Shown: piece after piece, positions 45,620 to 53,932 of the stretch
Position numbering within the stretch: the stretch's first letter is position 1
How the letters are laid out: every line of letters starts with the position of its first letter
NCBI RefSeq assembly: GCF_009176725.1
Contig: NZ_AP020337.1
Span: 3,534,001-3,598,000, forward strand
Origin: Pseudomonas sp. KUIN-1
GTDB taxonomy: Bacteria > Pseudomonadota > Gammaproteobacteria > Pseudomonadales > Pseudomonadaceae
DNA: 64,000 bases
Reading direction: 5' to 3'
Made by a program: the position numbers and the translations under genes
Notes under the pieces: generated by a model
Database searches by the model: none
Told to the model about the DNA's origin: nothing
The model's input: the letters and a program-made list of their open reading frames with translations, nothing else

Positions 45620-46407
45620 ACGCCTTACCCCATTCGCTCAATGCACCGGTGCTCGGTTGTGCCGGTCTGGGTTATTCGGTACGTGGGGCAGCGCTGCTGC
45701 GCGATGTCGAACTGAGCATTGCCGCCGGTGAAACCCTGGCCGTGGTCGGTCCCAACGGCTCGGGCAAATCCACCCTGCTCAAGCTGTTGGCCGGTATTCA
45801 GAAGCCGGTCAGCGGCTCGGTCAGCCTGGGCGGGCAAGCACTTGAAGCGTTGAGCCGCAGGGACGTGGCGCGCCTGCTGGCGGTGGTCGAGCAGCAGGCT
45901 GAAACCAGCGACGCCGTGACCGTGCTGGATGCCGTCGAACTGGGCCGCACGCCCTGGCTGTCGGCGCTGGAGCCGTGGAGTGCAAAGGACGACGCGATCG
46001 TTCGCCAGGCGTTGCAGGATGTGGACATGCTGCACCTGCAAAAACGCGCCTGGCACACCTTGTCCGGTGGCGAGCGGCAACGCGTTCACATCGCCCGGGC
46101 GCTGGCGCAACGGCCGCAGATCCTTCTGCTGGACGAACCGACCAATCATCTGGACATCCAGCACCAACTGACCATCCTCGGCCTGGTCAGGGCCTTGCCG
46201 GTGACCACCGTGATTGCCCTGCACGACCTGAATCAGGCGCTGGACTGCGACCGTGTGGCCGTCATGGAAAAGGGTCGGCTGGTCGCGCTGGGTGCGCCGC
46301 TCGAGGTGCTGACTCCGGAACGCCTGCTGAGCACCTTCGGCGTAGTGGCGCACTGGCTGACCGACCCCGGTGACGGGGCGAAGATTCTGCGCCTGCGCTC
46401 GCGCTGA
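45616..46407 (+). CDS. BtuD/FecE-type ABC importer ATPase
   Basis: 263 aa from ATG at 45616, which overlaps the permease stop; a longer frame upstream is only a shadow of the permease gene. Walker A VGPNGSGKSTLLKLLAG, signature LSGGERQRVHIARAL, Walker B ILLLDEPTNHLD and the switch histidine in VIALHDLN are all intact. It powers uptake of the B12-type substrate through the permease. Last gene of the riboswitch-controlled operon. Confidence 0.93.
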   Translation: MNALPHSLNAPVLGCAGLGYSVRGAALLRDVELSIAAGETLAVVGPNGSGKSTLLKLLAGIQKPVSGSVSLGGQALEALSRRDVARLLAVVEQQAETSDAVTVLDAVELGRTPWLSALEPWSAKDDAIVRQALQDVDMLHLQKRAWHTLSGGERQRVHIARALAQRPQILLLDEPTNHLDIQHQLTILGLVRALPVTTVIALHDLNQALDCDRVAVMEKGRLVALGAPLEVLTPERLLSTFGVVAHWLTDPGDGAKILRLRSR

Positions 46408-46513
46408 AAGCGCGCCGATGGTCAGTCCGGCACCTGCTGCAATCTGCAACAGGTGCACCGCGCGGTCTCTGCCACTACAATGCGCGCTTTGCCCGCAGCC
46501 GGATCCCGTTGCC

Positions 46514-48520
46514 ATGTCGTTACCCAAGCACCACCTGGAATTGCTCAGCCCTGCACGGGATGTGACCATCGCCCGTGAAGCCATCCTGCATGGTGCCGAT
46601 GCGGTCTATATCGGCGGGCCGAGCTTTGGTGCGCGGCACAACGCCTGCAACGAGGTCAGTGACATTGCCGAGCTGGTCAAATTCGCGCACCGCTATCACG
46701 CACGGATCTTCACCACCATCAACACCATCCTCCATGACGACGAACTGGAGCCTGCGCGCAAGCTGATTCACCAGCTCTACGACGCCGGCGTGGACGCATT
46801 GATCGTGCAGGACCTCGGGGTGATGGAGATGGACATTCCGCCCATCGAACTGCACGCCAGTACGCAAACCGATATTCGCACCCTGAGCCGGGCGAAGTTT
46901 CTCGATCAGGCCGGTTTCTCGCAACTGGTGCTGGCCCGGGAACTGAATCTGCAGGAAATCCGCGCAATCGCCGACGAAACCGATGCCGCCATCGAATTCT
47001 TCATCCACGGCGCGCTGTGTGTGGCGTTCTCCGGGCAGTGCAATATTTCCCACGCGCAAAACGGCCGCAGCGCCAACCGTGGCGACTGCTCGCAAGCCTG
47101 CCGCCTGCCGTACACGCTCAAGGATGATCAGGGTCGCGTTGTGGCCTTCGAAAAGCATCTGTTGTCGATGAAAGACAACAACCAGAGCGCCAACCTGCGT
47201 GCGCTGGTGGACGCCGGCGTGCGCTCGTTCAAGATCGAAGGCCGTTACAAGGATGCGGGCTACGTGAAAAACATCACGGCCTATTATCGCCAGCGTCTGG
47301 ACGAGATTCTCGAAGACCGCACGGACCTCGCACCTGCTTCCAGCGGCCGTACCGCGCACTTTTTCGTGCCGGACCCGGAAAAGACCTTTCATCGCGGCAG
47401 CACCGATTATTTCGTCAGCGACCGCAAGATCGACATCGGCGCGTTCGATACGCCGACCTTCACCGGTCTGGCGGTGGGCACCGTTGAAAAGCTCGGCAAG
47501 CGCGATCTGATCGCAGTGACCCATGAGCCGCTGTCCAACGGCGATGGTCTCAATGTGCAGATCAAGCGTGAAGTGGTGGGCTTCCGTGCCAACATCGCCG
47601 AGCTCAAGGGCGAGTTCGAAGAGGACGGCCAGAAGCGCTGGCGCTATCGCGTAGAGCCCAACGAGATGCCCGTGGGCTTTTCCGGCCTGCGCCCCAATCA
47701 TCCGCTGAACCGCAACCTGGACCACAACTGGCAACAGGCGCTGCTCAAGACCTCGGCCGAGCGTCGTATCGGCGTTCAGTGGCAGGTCACGCTGCGCGAA
47801 GATCATTTGAGCCTGAAAGCCACCAGCGAAGAAGGCGTGAGCGTCACCGTCGGCCTCGATGGGCCATTCGGCACGGCCAACAAACCCGAGCAGGCGCTGG
47901 ATCAGCTGCGTGACCTGCTCACTCAACTGGGCACCACGATCTATCATGCCCAGGATGTCAGGCTTGACGCGCCACAGGCGTTCTTCGTACCCAACTCGCA
48001 GCTCAAGACTCTGCGCCGCGACGCCATCGAGGCGCTGACCGAAGCCCGTATCAAGGCTCACCCACGCGGTGGCCGCAAGGCCGAGACCACCCCGCCACCG
48101 GTGTACCCGGAGTCGCATCTGTCTTTTCTGGCCAACGTCTACAACCAGAAGGCCCGCGACTTCTATCATCGCCACGGCGTGCAGTTGATCGACGCGGCCT
48201 ACGAGGCCCACGAAGAGACCGGCGAAGTACCGGTGATGATCACCAAGCATTGCCTGCGCTTCTCGTTCAACCTGTGCCCGAAACAGGCCAAAGGTGTGAC
48301 GGGCGTGCGCACCAAGGTCGCGCCGATGCAACTGGTGCACGGTGATGAAGTGCTGACCCTCAAGTTCGATTGCAAACCTTGCGAAATGCACGTAATCGGC
48401 AAGATGAAAGGTCACATTCTCGACCTGCCGCTCCCCGGCAGCGCCGCGGCCAAATCGGTGGTCGGCCACATCACCCCGGAAGACCTGCTCAAGACTGCGC
48501 GCCAGCGTTCTCCGCATTGA
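46514..48520 (+). CDS. rlhA: 23S rRNA hydroxylation protein RlhA (peptidase U32 family)
   Basis: 668 aa from ATG at 46514, close to the length of the E. coli protein (YegQ/RlhA). The N-terminal U32 barrel includes ELLSPARDVTIAREAILHGA, the HASTQTDI stretch and the cysteine-rich CVAFSGQCNISHAQNGRSAN ... CSQACRLPY region, which holds the Fe-S or metal ligands. A second cysteine set (FNLCPKQAKG, FDCKPCEMHV) lies near the C-terminus. RlhA takes part in hydroxylation of C2501 in 23S rRNA with prephenate-dependent chemistry. The full-length two-part architecture fits RlhA rather than the short U32 proteins UbiU/UbiV/TrhP. It stands alone and ends at a terminator. Confidence 0.88.
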   Translation: MSLPKHHLELLSPARDVTIAREAILHGADAVYIGGPSFGARHNACNEVSDIAELVKFAHRYHARIFTTINTILHDDELEPARKLIHQLYDAGVDALIVQDLGVMEMDIPPIELHASTQTDIRTLSRAKFLDQAGFSQLVLARELNLQEIRAIADETDAAIEFFIHGALCVAFSGQCNISHAQNGRSANRGDCSQACRLPYTLKDDQGRVVAFEKHLLSMKDNNQSANLRALVDAGVRSFKIEGRYKDAGYVKNITAYYRQRLDEILEDRTDLAPASSGRTAHFFVPDPEKTFHRGSTDYFVSDRKIDIGAFDTPTFTGLAVGTVEKLGKRDLIAVTHEPLSNGDGLNVQIKREVVGFRANIAELKGEFEEDGQKRWRYRVEPNEMPVGFSGLRPNHPLNRNLDHNWQQALLKTSAERRIGVQWQVTLREDHLSLKATSEEGVSVTVGLDGPFGTANKPEQALDQLRDLLTQLGTTIYHAQDVRLDAPQAFFVPNSQLKTLRRDAIEALTEARIKAHPRGGRKAETTPPPVYPESHLSFLANVYNQKARDFYHRHGVQLIDAAYEAHEETGEVPVMITKHCLRFSFNLCPKQAKGVTGVRTKVAPMQLVHGDEVLTLKFDCKPCEMHVIGKMKGHILDLPLPGSAAAKSVVGHITPEDLLKTARQRSPH

Positions 48521-48527
48521 TCGGTAC

Positions 48528-48557
48528 AAGGGGTTGGCGCCCTGCCAGCCCCTTTCT
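48528..48557. terminator. Terminator between convergent rlhA and GNAT genes
   Basis: Stem AAGGGGTTGGC / GCCAGCCCCTT (one wobble pair) with loop GCCCT, then TTCT. It can serve both converging genes; the T-run is short. Confidence 0.65.
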
Positions 48558-48576
48558 GTCCTCTGATAAAGCCCTC

Positions 48577-49071
48577 TTAAAGAACGCGCTCCATATGAGT
48601 GGTGTTCCACACCGGATCGCTCTCCACATCGGTTACGGCAAAGCCCTGTTTCTCCCAGAAACGAATCGCGCCGGGCAGAAACGGATGGGTATGCAGGTAC
48701 AGAACCTCTATGCCACCCGCCTCGGCATATTCCCAGAGCGCCTGACACAAGCGGCTGGCCAGCCCGTCGCCGCGAAACTCCGGCGTGACGAACAGACGTA
48801 CGATCTCGACGGTTCTGCGCCCGCGGTAATCGAACTGCGGGAAACGATGGTCGTATGGCAGGTAGCCCACAGCCGCGATGATCTGCCCATCACTGCGGGC
48901 GATCAGAAACTTGCCGTCCTCACCGTTCAGATACACCTGCTCGAAGCCGGCCAGATCGGGCGGAACGGTGACGGTGTCGAGCAAGGGAAAGATCCCGGCG
49001 CGGGCACGCATGACGAAATCGACGGTGTGCGGGATCTCGGCGGGGTGTACTTCAGTGATAGTGATGTTCAT
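48577..49071 (-). CDS. GNAT-family N-acetyltransferase
   Basis: 164 aa from ATG at 49071 (MNITITEVHPAEIPHTVDFV); a longer frame to 49140 adds an unlikely head. The GNAT core is visible: strand beta4 TVEIVRLFVTPEFRG followed by the acetyl-CoA pyrophosphate loop RGDGLASRLCQ, then VLYLHTHPFLPGAIRFWEKQGF, typical of the last strand and helix. It transfers an acetyl group from acetyl-CoA to an unknown small molecule or protein. Convergent with rlhA and not in an operon. Confidence 0.85.
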   Translation of the reverse strand: MNITITEVHPAEIPHTVDFVMRARAGIFPLLDTVTVPPDLAGFEQVYLNGEDGKFLIARSDGQIIAAVGYLPYDHRFPQFDYRGRRTVEIVRLFVTPEFRGDGLASRLCQALWEYAEAGGIEVLYLHTHPFLPGAIRFWEKQGFAVTDVESDPVWNTTHMERVL

Positions 49072-49178
49072 GAGCACTGACTTATAGAGGAGTTGCAGGG
49101 TGATACAAATGTTACGCCAGACCTGGGCTTCTGGACGCACGGCTTAACTATAGAGCAGGCGGTGCGGCGCAGAATTGT

Positions 49179-49218
49179 GACGCGGAGCGTCACGACAGGC
49201 ATTCCCACGCGGAGCGTG
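49179..49218. repeat. REP-type palindrome pair
   Basis: Two imperfect palindromes, GACGCGGAGCGTC (49179-49191) and CACGCGGAGCGTG (49206-49218), 14 bases apart and followed by AGGAACGAT. This matches the REP elements I know from P. syringae genomes. It lies in the gap between the GNAT gene and the nirBD promoter. Confidence 0.7.
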
Positions 49219-49428
49219 AGGAACGATATGTGCCTGGAGCGACTGGGGCGCCCACAGGCAAAAACGCCGATTATCGTGAGCGGTCAATACGGCGCACAGC
49301 TTTACAGCGTAATCCCCTTGATGCGCACCAATGCAAGGCAGAAAAAATCATGCGCCTGACGCCATCGTAAACGCTGCGCAGCCTTGCGGGCATTGCCAAT
49401 TCGGGCTTGAAGCGCTGCCGGCGCAAGC

Positions 49429-49444
49429 TGGCACAGGCCCTGCA
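49429..49444 (+). promoter_or_regulatory. Sigma54-type promoter of nirBD
   Basis: TGGCACAGGCCCTGCA has the invariant GG and GC dinucleotides separated by ten bases, as required for RpoN promoters. Transcription would start near 49456, leaving a leader of about 215 bases before nirB. This fits nitrogen-limitation (NtrC-type) control of nitrite assimilation. Confidence 0.65.
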
Positions 49445-49591
49445 TATTACTCAACAACCCCACCATGAATGTGGTCGGGCCGCCCCGGTTGATCGACGTG
49501 GATCGCCAGTCTCGCAGAGACCAGAGGGCTATCAGGGCGCCTCCGGCAACGTGGCTCGATGGCCCCCCAGAACACCCATAAGAGAACAGGC

Positions 49592-49632
49592 AAAGGCGCC
49601 TGGAACCGAAAGGTTCCGGGCGCTTTTTTTTT
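49592..49632 (+). terminator. Leader terminator (attenuator) upstream of nirB
   Basis: Stem GCGCCTGGAACC / GGTTCCGGGCGC with a GAAA loop, one wobble pair and a run of nine T, placed within the nirB leader about 40 bases before the start codon. It would stop transcription unless antiterminated. Nitrate/nitrite-responsive ANTAR proteins (NasR, NasT) act on such leaders in related operons; I could not identify the antiterminator hairpins with confidence. Confidence 0.75.
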
Positions 49633-49670
49633 GCTTTGAAAAACCTGATTGGCCTCGGCCGGGACTCGCT

Positions 49671-52232
49671 ATGAACACCACAGTCTTCCCCCTCAACGAT
49701 GTAAAAACCCTGATCGTCGTCGGTAATGGCATGGTCGGGCATCATTGCGTCGAGCAGTTGATCGCAGGCGGCGCACTCGAGCGTTATCGCATCCACGTCT
49801 TTGGCGAGGAAACACAGCGCGCCTACGACCGCGTGCACCTGTCCGAATACTTCACCGGCCGCGACGCCGAATCGCTGGCCATGAGCGAGATGTCTGTCTA
49901 CGAACAACCCGGCCTGACGCTGCACCTCGGCGTACCGGTGCTGGAGATTGATCGTGATCGTCACGAAATCATTACCGCCGAGGGCTGCTTCAGTTACGAC
50001 AAGCTGATCCTGGCCACCGGCTCCTACCCGTTCGTACCGCCTATCGAGGGCGCGCGGGGCAACTCCCGGCTGGTCTATCGCACACTCGAGGACCTGGACA
50101 GCATTCGCTATGCCGCGACGAAAGCCCGCCGTGGCGTAGTGGTCGGCGGCGGTCTGCTGGGGCTGGAAGCGGCCAATGCGCTTAAATCGCTGGGGCTGGA
50201 AGCCCATGTCGTCGAGTTCGCGCCGCGTCTCATGCCGGTGCAACTGGATGACCTCGGTGGCGCTGCGTTGAAGGCGCGTATCGAAGCGCTGGGCGTCGGC
50301 GTGCATCTGTCGCGCGCCACGCAGTCGATCAGCGACGGCAAGCAGTACCGCTACCGCATGAACTTCGCCAATGACGAGTTTCTCGAGACCGACCTGATCG
50401 TGTTCTCCGCAGGCATTCGCCCGCAAGACGCCCTGGCCCGCCAATGCGAGCTGGCGCTCGGCCCACGCGGAGGCATCGCAATCGACGAGCACTGCCGCAC
50501 CAGCGACGCCGACATCTATGCAATCGGCGAATGCGCAGCCTGGAACGGCAGTGTGTTCGGCCTGGTGGCGCCCGGTTATCAAATGGCCCGTGGCGTAGCA
50601 GCGCAATTGTGCGAACAGAATACTGACGCATTCTTCGGCGCCGACATGTCCACCAAGCTCAAACTGCTGGGCGTGGATGTCGGCTCCATCGGTGATGCGC
50701 ACGGTGCGCTGGCCGGGGCCGTCAGTTATCGCTTCATTGACGAAGCCACCGCCAGCTACCGTCGCCTGGTGGTGTCGGCCGATGGCAAGCAGGTGCTCGG
50801 CGCTGTGCTGGTTGGCGATAACAGCTATTACGACACGCTGCTGCAATACGCGCAGAACGGCATCCCGCTGCCCGCCGATCCATCGAGCCTGATTCTGCCG
50901 CGTGGCGAAGGCGCGCCGACGCTGGGCGCCGACGCCCTGCCCGCCACAGCGACTATCTGCTCCTGCCATAACGTCAGCAAAGGCGCGGTGTGCTCGGCCA
51001 TCGACAATGGCTGCACCGATCTGGCCGCAATCAAGTCCTGCACCAAGGCGGCCACCGGTTGCGGCGGTTGCACGGCATTGCTCAAACAGGTTTTCGAGCA
51101 TGAACTGATCGCTCGCGGTGTGGCGGTCGATAAAAGCCTCTGTGAACACTTCGCTTATACCCGCCAGGAGTTGTACTCGATGGTGCGCGTCGAAGGCATC
51201 GAGACCTTTGACGAACTGCTGACTCGGCATGGCAAAGGCACGCATGGCTGCGACATCTGCAAGCCCGCAGTCGGCTCGATCCTGGCGTCGTGCTGGAACC
51301 GCCCCATCACCGAGCCTTCACTGGTGCCGCTGCAGGACACCAACGATACCTTCATGGCCAACATGCAGAAAAACGGCACCTACTCGGTGGTGCCGCGTAT
51401 TCCGGGTGGCGAAATCACCCCGGACGGCCTGATTGCGATTGGCGCGGTGGCAAAAAAATACGACTTGTACACCAAGATCACCGGCGGCCAGCGCATCGAC
51501 CTGTTCGGCGCACAACTGCACGAGTTGCCGGATATCTGGAGCGAGCTGATCGAGGCAGGCTTCGAAACCGGCCATGCCTACGGCAAGTCGACCCGCACGG
51601 TCAAATCCTGCGTCGGCAGCACCTGGTGCCGCTACGGCGTGCAGGACAGCGTCGCCATGGCGCTGCGTATCGAAGACCGTTACAAGGGCCTGCGCTCGCC
51701 GCACAAGCTCAAGTTCGCCGTGTCCGGCTGCACCCGCGAATGCGCCGAAGCGCAGAGCAAGGACGTCGGTGTGATTGCCACCGAGAACGGCTGGAACCTT
51801 TACCTGTGCGGCAACGGCGGCATGCGTCCGCGTCACGCCGAGTTGTTCGCCACCGACCTGGATGACCAAACCCTGATTCGTTACATCGACCGCTTTCTGA
51901 TGCTCTACATCCGCACCGCCGACAAGCTGCAGCGTACTTCGGTCTGGCGTGAAACGCTGGAAGGCGGCCTCGATTATCTCAAGGCGGTCATCGTCGACGA
52001 CAGCCTGGGCCTGGCCGCCGAGCTGGAGTCGCAGATGCAACTGGTGGTCGACCGCTACGAATGCGAATGGGCCAACGCCCTCAAGGACCCGGAAAAACTC
52101 AAGCGCTTCCGCACCTTCGTCAACGACGGGCGTGCTGACCCCGACGTGCAGTTCGTCAAGGAGCGCGCCCAGCGGCGTCCGGCAAGACCCGAAGAGCTGG
52201 CTCTTATTCCGCTGTTCAAGGAGGTGGTGTGA
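49671..52232 (+). CDS. nirB: Assimilatory NAD(P)H nitrite reductase large subunit
   Basis: 853 aa from ATG at 49671; the longer frame to 49407 runs through the leader terminator and is rejected. N-terminal FAD/NAD oxidoreductase part (about 1-400: TLIVVGNGMVGHHCVEQL, VVVGGGLLGLEAANALKS). Then come a BFD-type Fe-S region (ICSCHNVSKG ... CTKAATGCGGC) with a second Cys pair (HGCDICKP), and the siroheme/4Fe-4S reductase domain with CVGSTWCRYG and SGCTRECAEA. It reduces nitrite to ammonium with six electrons in the cytosol. nirD follows with a one-base overlap. Expression is probably controlled by the sigma54 promoter and leader terminator upstream. No nitrate reductase gene is next to it. Confidence 0.95.
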   Translation: MNTTVFPLNDVKTLIVVGNGMVGHHCVEQLIAGGALERYRIHVFGEETQRAYDRVHLSEYFTGRDAESLAMSEMSVYEQPGLTLHLGVPVLEIDRDRHEIITAEGCFSYDKLILATGSYPFVPPIEGARGNSRLVYRTLEDLDSIRYAATKARRGVVVGGGLLGLEAANALKSLGLEAHVVEFAPRLMPVQLDDLGGAALKARIEALGVGVHLSRATQSISDGKQYRYRMNFANDEFLETDLIVFSAGIRPQDALARQCELALGPRGGIAIDEHCRTSDADIYAIGECAAWNGSVFGLVAPGYQMARGVAAQLCEQNTDAFFGADMSTKLKLLGVDVGSIGDAHGALAGAVSYRFIDEATASYRRLVVSADGKQVLGAVLVGDNSYYDTLLQYAQNGIPLPADPSSLILPRGEGAPTLGADALPATATICSCHNVSKGAVCSAIDNGCTDLAAIKSCTKAATGCGGCTALLKQVFEHELIARGVAVDKSLCEHFAYTRQELYSMVRVEGIETFDELLTRHGKGTHGCDICKPAVGSILASCWNRPITEPSLVPLQDTNDTFMANMQKNGTYSVVPRIPGGEITPDGLIAIGAVAKKYDLYTKITGGQRIDLFGAQLHELPDIWSELIEAGFETGHAYGKSTRTVKSCVGSTWCRYGVQDSVAMALRIEDRYKGLRSPHKLKFAVSGCTRECAEAQSKDVGVIATENGWNLYLCGNGGMRPRHAELFATDLDDQTLIRYIDRFLMLYIRTADKLQRTSVWRETLEGGLDYLKAVIVDDSLGLAAELESQMQLVVDRYECEWANALKDPEKLKRFRTFVNDGRADPDVQFVKERAQRRPARPEELALIPLFKEVV

Positions 52233-52618
52233 TGAACGCGTCTCAGACAATACGCACCGGCGACAATGCGCCAGCGGCAGCGCAGCAGCACTGGCAGACC
52301 CTGTGCGGACGTGCGGATCTGGTCGCCAATTCAGGCGTCGTGGCGTGGCTGGACGGCGCGCAGGTCGCACTGTTCTACCTGCCCGAAACTGCACAGGGCG
52401 AGCAGCTCTTTGCCATTGATAACCGCGATCCCAAATCGGGGGCCAACGTGATCGGGCGTGGTCTGATCGGGCAGATCGCGGGCGAACTGGTCATCGCCTC
52501 GCCGTTGTACAAGCAGCACTTTCGCCTGCACGACGGCAGCTGTATCGAATACCCGGATCAGCGGCTCGACGTCTGGCCGGTAAGGCTCAAAGGTGATCAG
52601 GTAGAGATTGCCGTTTAA
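52232..52618 (+). CDS. nirD: Nitrite reductase small subunit
   Basis: 128 aa from ATG at 52232, overlapping the nirB stop (TGATG) and preceded by a strong AAGGAGG ribosome site inside nirB. Rieske-like fold (GVVAWLDGAQVALFYLP, FAIDNRDPKSGANVIGRGLI, VWPVRLKGDQVEIAV) but without the Cys/His cluster ligands, as is normal for NirD. It is needed for activity of the NirB enzyme. Confidence 0.93.
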   Translation: MNASQTIRTGDNAPAAAQQHWQTLCGRADLVANSGVVAWLDGAQVALFYLPETAQGEQLFAIDNRDPKSGANVIGRGLIGQIAGELVIASPLYKQHFRLHDGSCIEYPDQRLDVWPVRLKGDQVEIAV

Positions 52619-52638
52619 TCGGCAGTGCCGGTCGCAGA

Positions 52639-52665
52639 CAACCTGGTCGCTATCGGACCAGGTTG
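52639..52665. terminator. Hairpin between convergent nirD and hydrolase genes
   Basis: Perfect ten-base arms CAACCTGGTC / GACCAGGTTG with a seven-base loop. There is no T-run, so it may mark a Rho-dependent end or protect mRNA 3' ends. Confidence 0.5.
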
Positions 52666-52686
52666 CCGCGTGGCGTGACGTGCAGC

Positions 52687-53685
52687 TTATTGAAGTTCGG
52701 AGACCAGTGCCTTGTTGAAGCCTTGCGGGTCTTCCATCTGCGGGGCATGGCCCTTGCCCTTGAATTCCACCAGCCTGGCGCCCGGGATCATCTGCGCCAC
52801 CTGCTTGCCCAGTACCTTGTAATTGCCGATCTTCGCCTTGACCTCAGGCGGGGCGATGTCACTGCCGATGGCAGTGGTATCGGCATCACCAATCATCAGC
52901 ACCGTCGGCACCTGCAACCTGGGGAACTCGTAGAACACCGGCTGGGTGAAAATCATGTCGTAGATCAACGCCGAGTTCCAGGCCACGACCTTGTGACCCG
53001 GCCCTTTGTTCAGACCGGCCAGCATGTCGACCCACTTGTCATACTCAGGCTTCCAGCGGCCGTCGTAGTAAGTCTTCTGCTCGTAGGCGCGAATGCCTTC
53101 GGCGGTGGTCTTCAGCTCTCGCTCATACCACTGGTCGACGCTGCGGTAAGGCACGCCGAGTGCTTTCCAGTCTTCCAGACCGATCGGGTTGACCATCACC
53201 AGCTTCTCGGTCTGCTTCGGGTACATCAACGCATAACGCGTGGCCAGCATGCCGCCCGTGGAGTGACCGACCACCGACACCTTGTCGAGGCCCAGTTTTT
53301 CCAGCAGCGCGTGGGTGTTCATCGACAACTGCTGGAAGCTGTACTGGTAGTGCTCCGGCTTGGTCGAGGTGCAGAAGCCGATCTGATCCGCTGCGACGAC
53401 GCGATAGCCCGCGGCACTCAGTCCCTTGATGGTGTCTTCCCAGGTCGCAGCGCAAAAATTCTTGCCATGCATCAGCACCGCCGTGCGGCCGTTGGCTTTG
53501 CCACTGGGCGCGACGTCCATATAACCCATTTCCAGCGTCTGGCCCTGGGACTGGAAACTGAATTTGTGCAGCGCATGGGGGTACGTGAAACCTTCCAGTT
53601 GCTGGCCATAACCGGGCGTCTCAGCCAGTGCTGCGCCTGACAGCGTCAACGACATCAACATGCCGGCAATCTTTGCAGCCCGCAT
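52687..53685 (-). CDS. Periplasmic alpha/beta hydrolase
   Basis: 332 aa from ATG at 53685, chosen because AGGAGGTG precedes it; upstream ATG in frame has no such site. Signal peptide ending SGAALAE. Alpha/beta-hydrolase triad: nucleophile Ser142 in VVGHSTGG, acid in MIGDADTTA, histidine in FKGKGHAPQ; the oxyanion strand is AVLMHGKNFCAATW. The substrate is unknown; relatives are annotated as esterases, haloperoxidases or epoxide-hydrolase-like proteins. It is divergent from the LysR gene at 53933, which may regulate it. Confidence 0.87.
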   Translation of the reverse strand: MRAAKIAGMLMSLTLSGAALAETPGYGQQLEGFTYPHALHKFSFQSQGQTLEMGYMDVAPSGKANGRTAVLMHGKNFCAATWEDTIKGLSAAGYRVVAADQIGFCTSTKPEHYQYSFQQLSMNTHALLEKLGLDKVSVVGHSTGGMLATRYALMYPKQTEKLVMVNPIGLEDWKALGVPYRSVDQWYERELKTTAEGIRAYEQKTYYDGRWKPEYDKWVDMLAGLNKGPGHKVVAWNSALIYDMIFTQPVFYEFPRLQVPTVLMIGDADTTAIGSDIAPPEVKAKIGNYKVLGKQVAQMIPGARLVEFKGKGHAPQMEDPQGFNKALVSELQ

Positions 53686-53932
53686 AAGGGGCACCTCCTG
53701 TAAATAGAGTCGAATTCTCGAACCGCTGAACTGCACGCGGCGGACCTGCAAGTAGACCCTGTTTCCCACAACAGATTCGCCCTTTTCCTGCCAACAGAAC
53801 CGTAAGCAGACGTTTCTTCACGCTGATTTCCGACGATGGCAAAATGCTGGACGCCTCCTGCCGTGCCTGCCTAGACTGGGCCGTCCGTTACAGGCCGTCG
53901 TGGCCATCCGGGTCTGACGCCAAGGAACAGCA

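Noticed and set aside
46370..46513. Upstream extension of rlhA
   Set aside because: It overlaps the ATPase gene; the protein family starts at MSLPKHHLELLSP (46514).
46520..48748. 742-codon frame opposite rlhA
   Set aside because: Antisense shadow; rlhA on the plus strand is a complete, recognisable protein.
49407..49670. Upstream extension of nirB
   Set aside because: It runs through the sigma54 element and the leader terminator, and nirB homology starts at the ATG at 49671.
49302..51245. 647-codon minus-strand frame opposite nirB
   Set aside because: Shadow of nirB codons; no family resemblance and it crosses the nirB leader and terminator.
51318..52394. 358-codon minus-strand frame opposite nirB/nirD
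   Set aside because: Antisense shadow of two well-identified genes.
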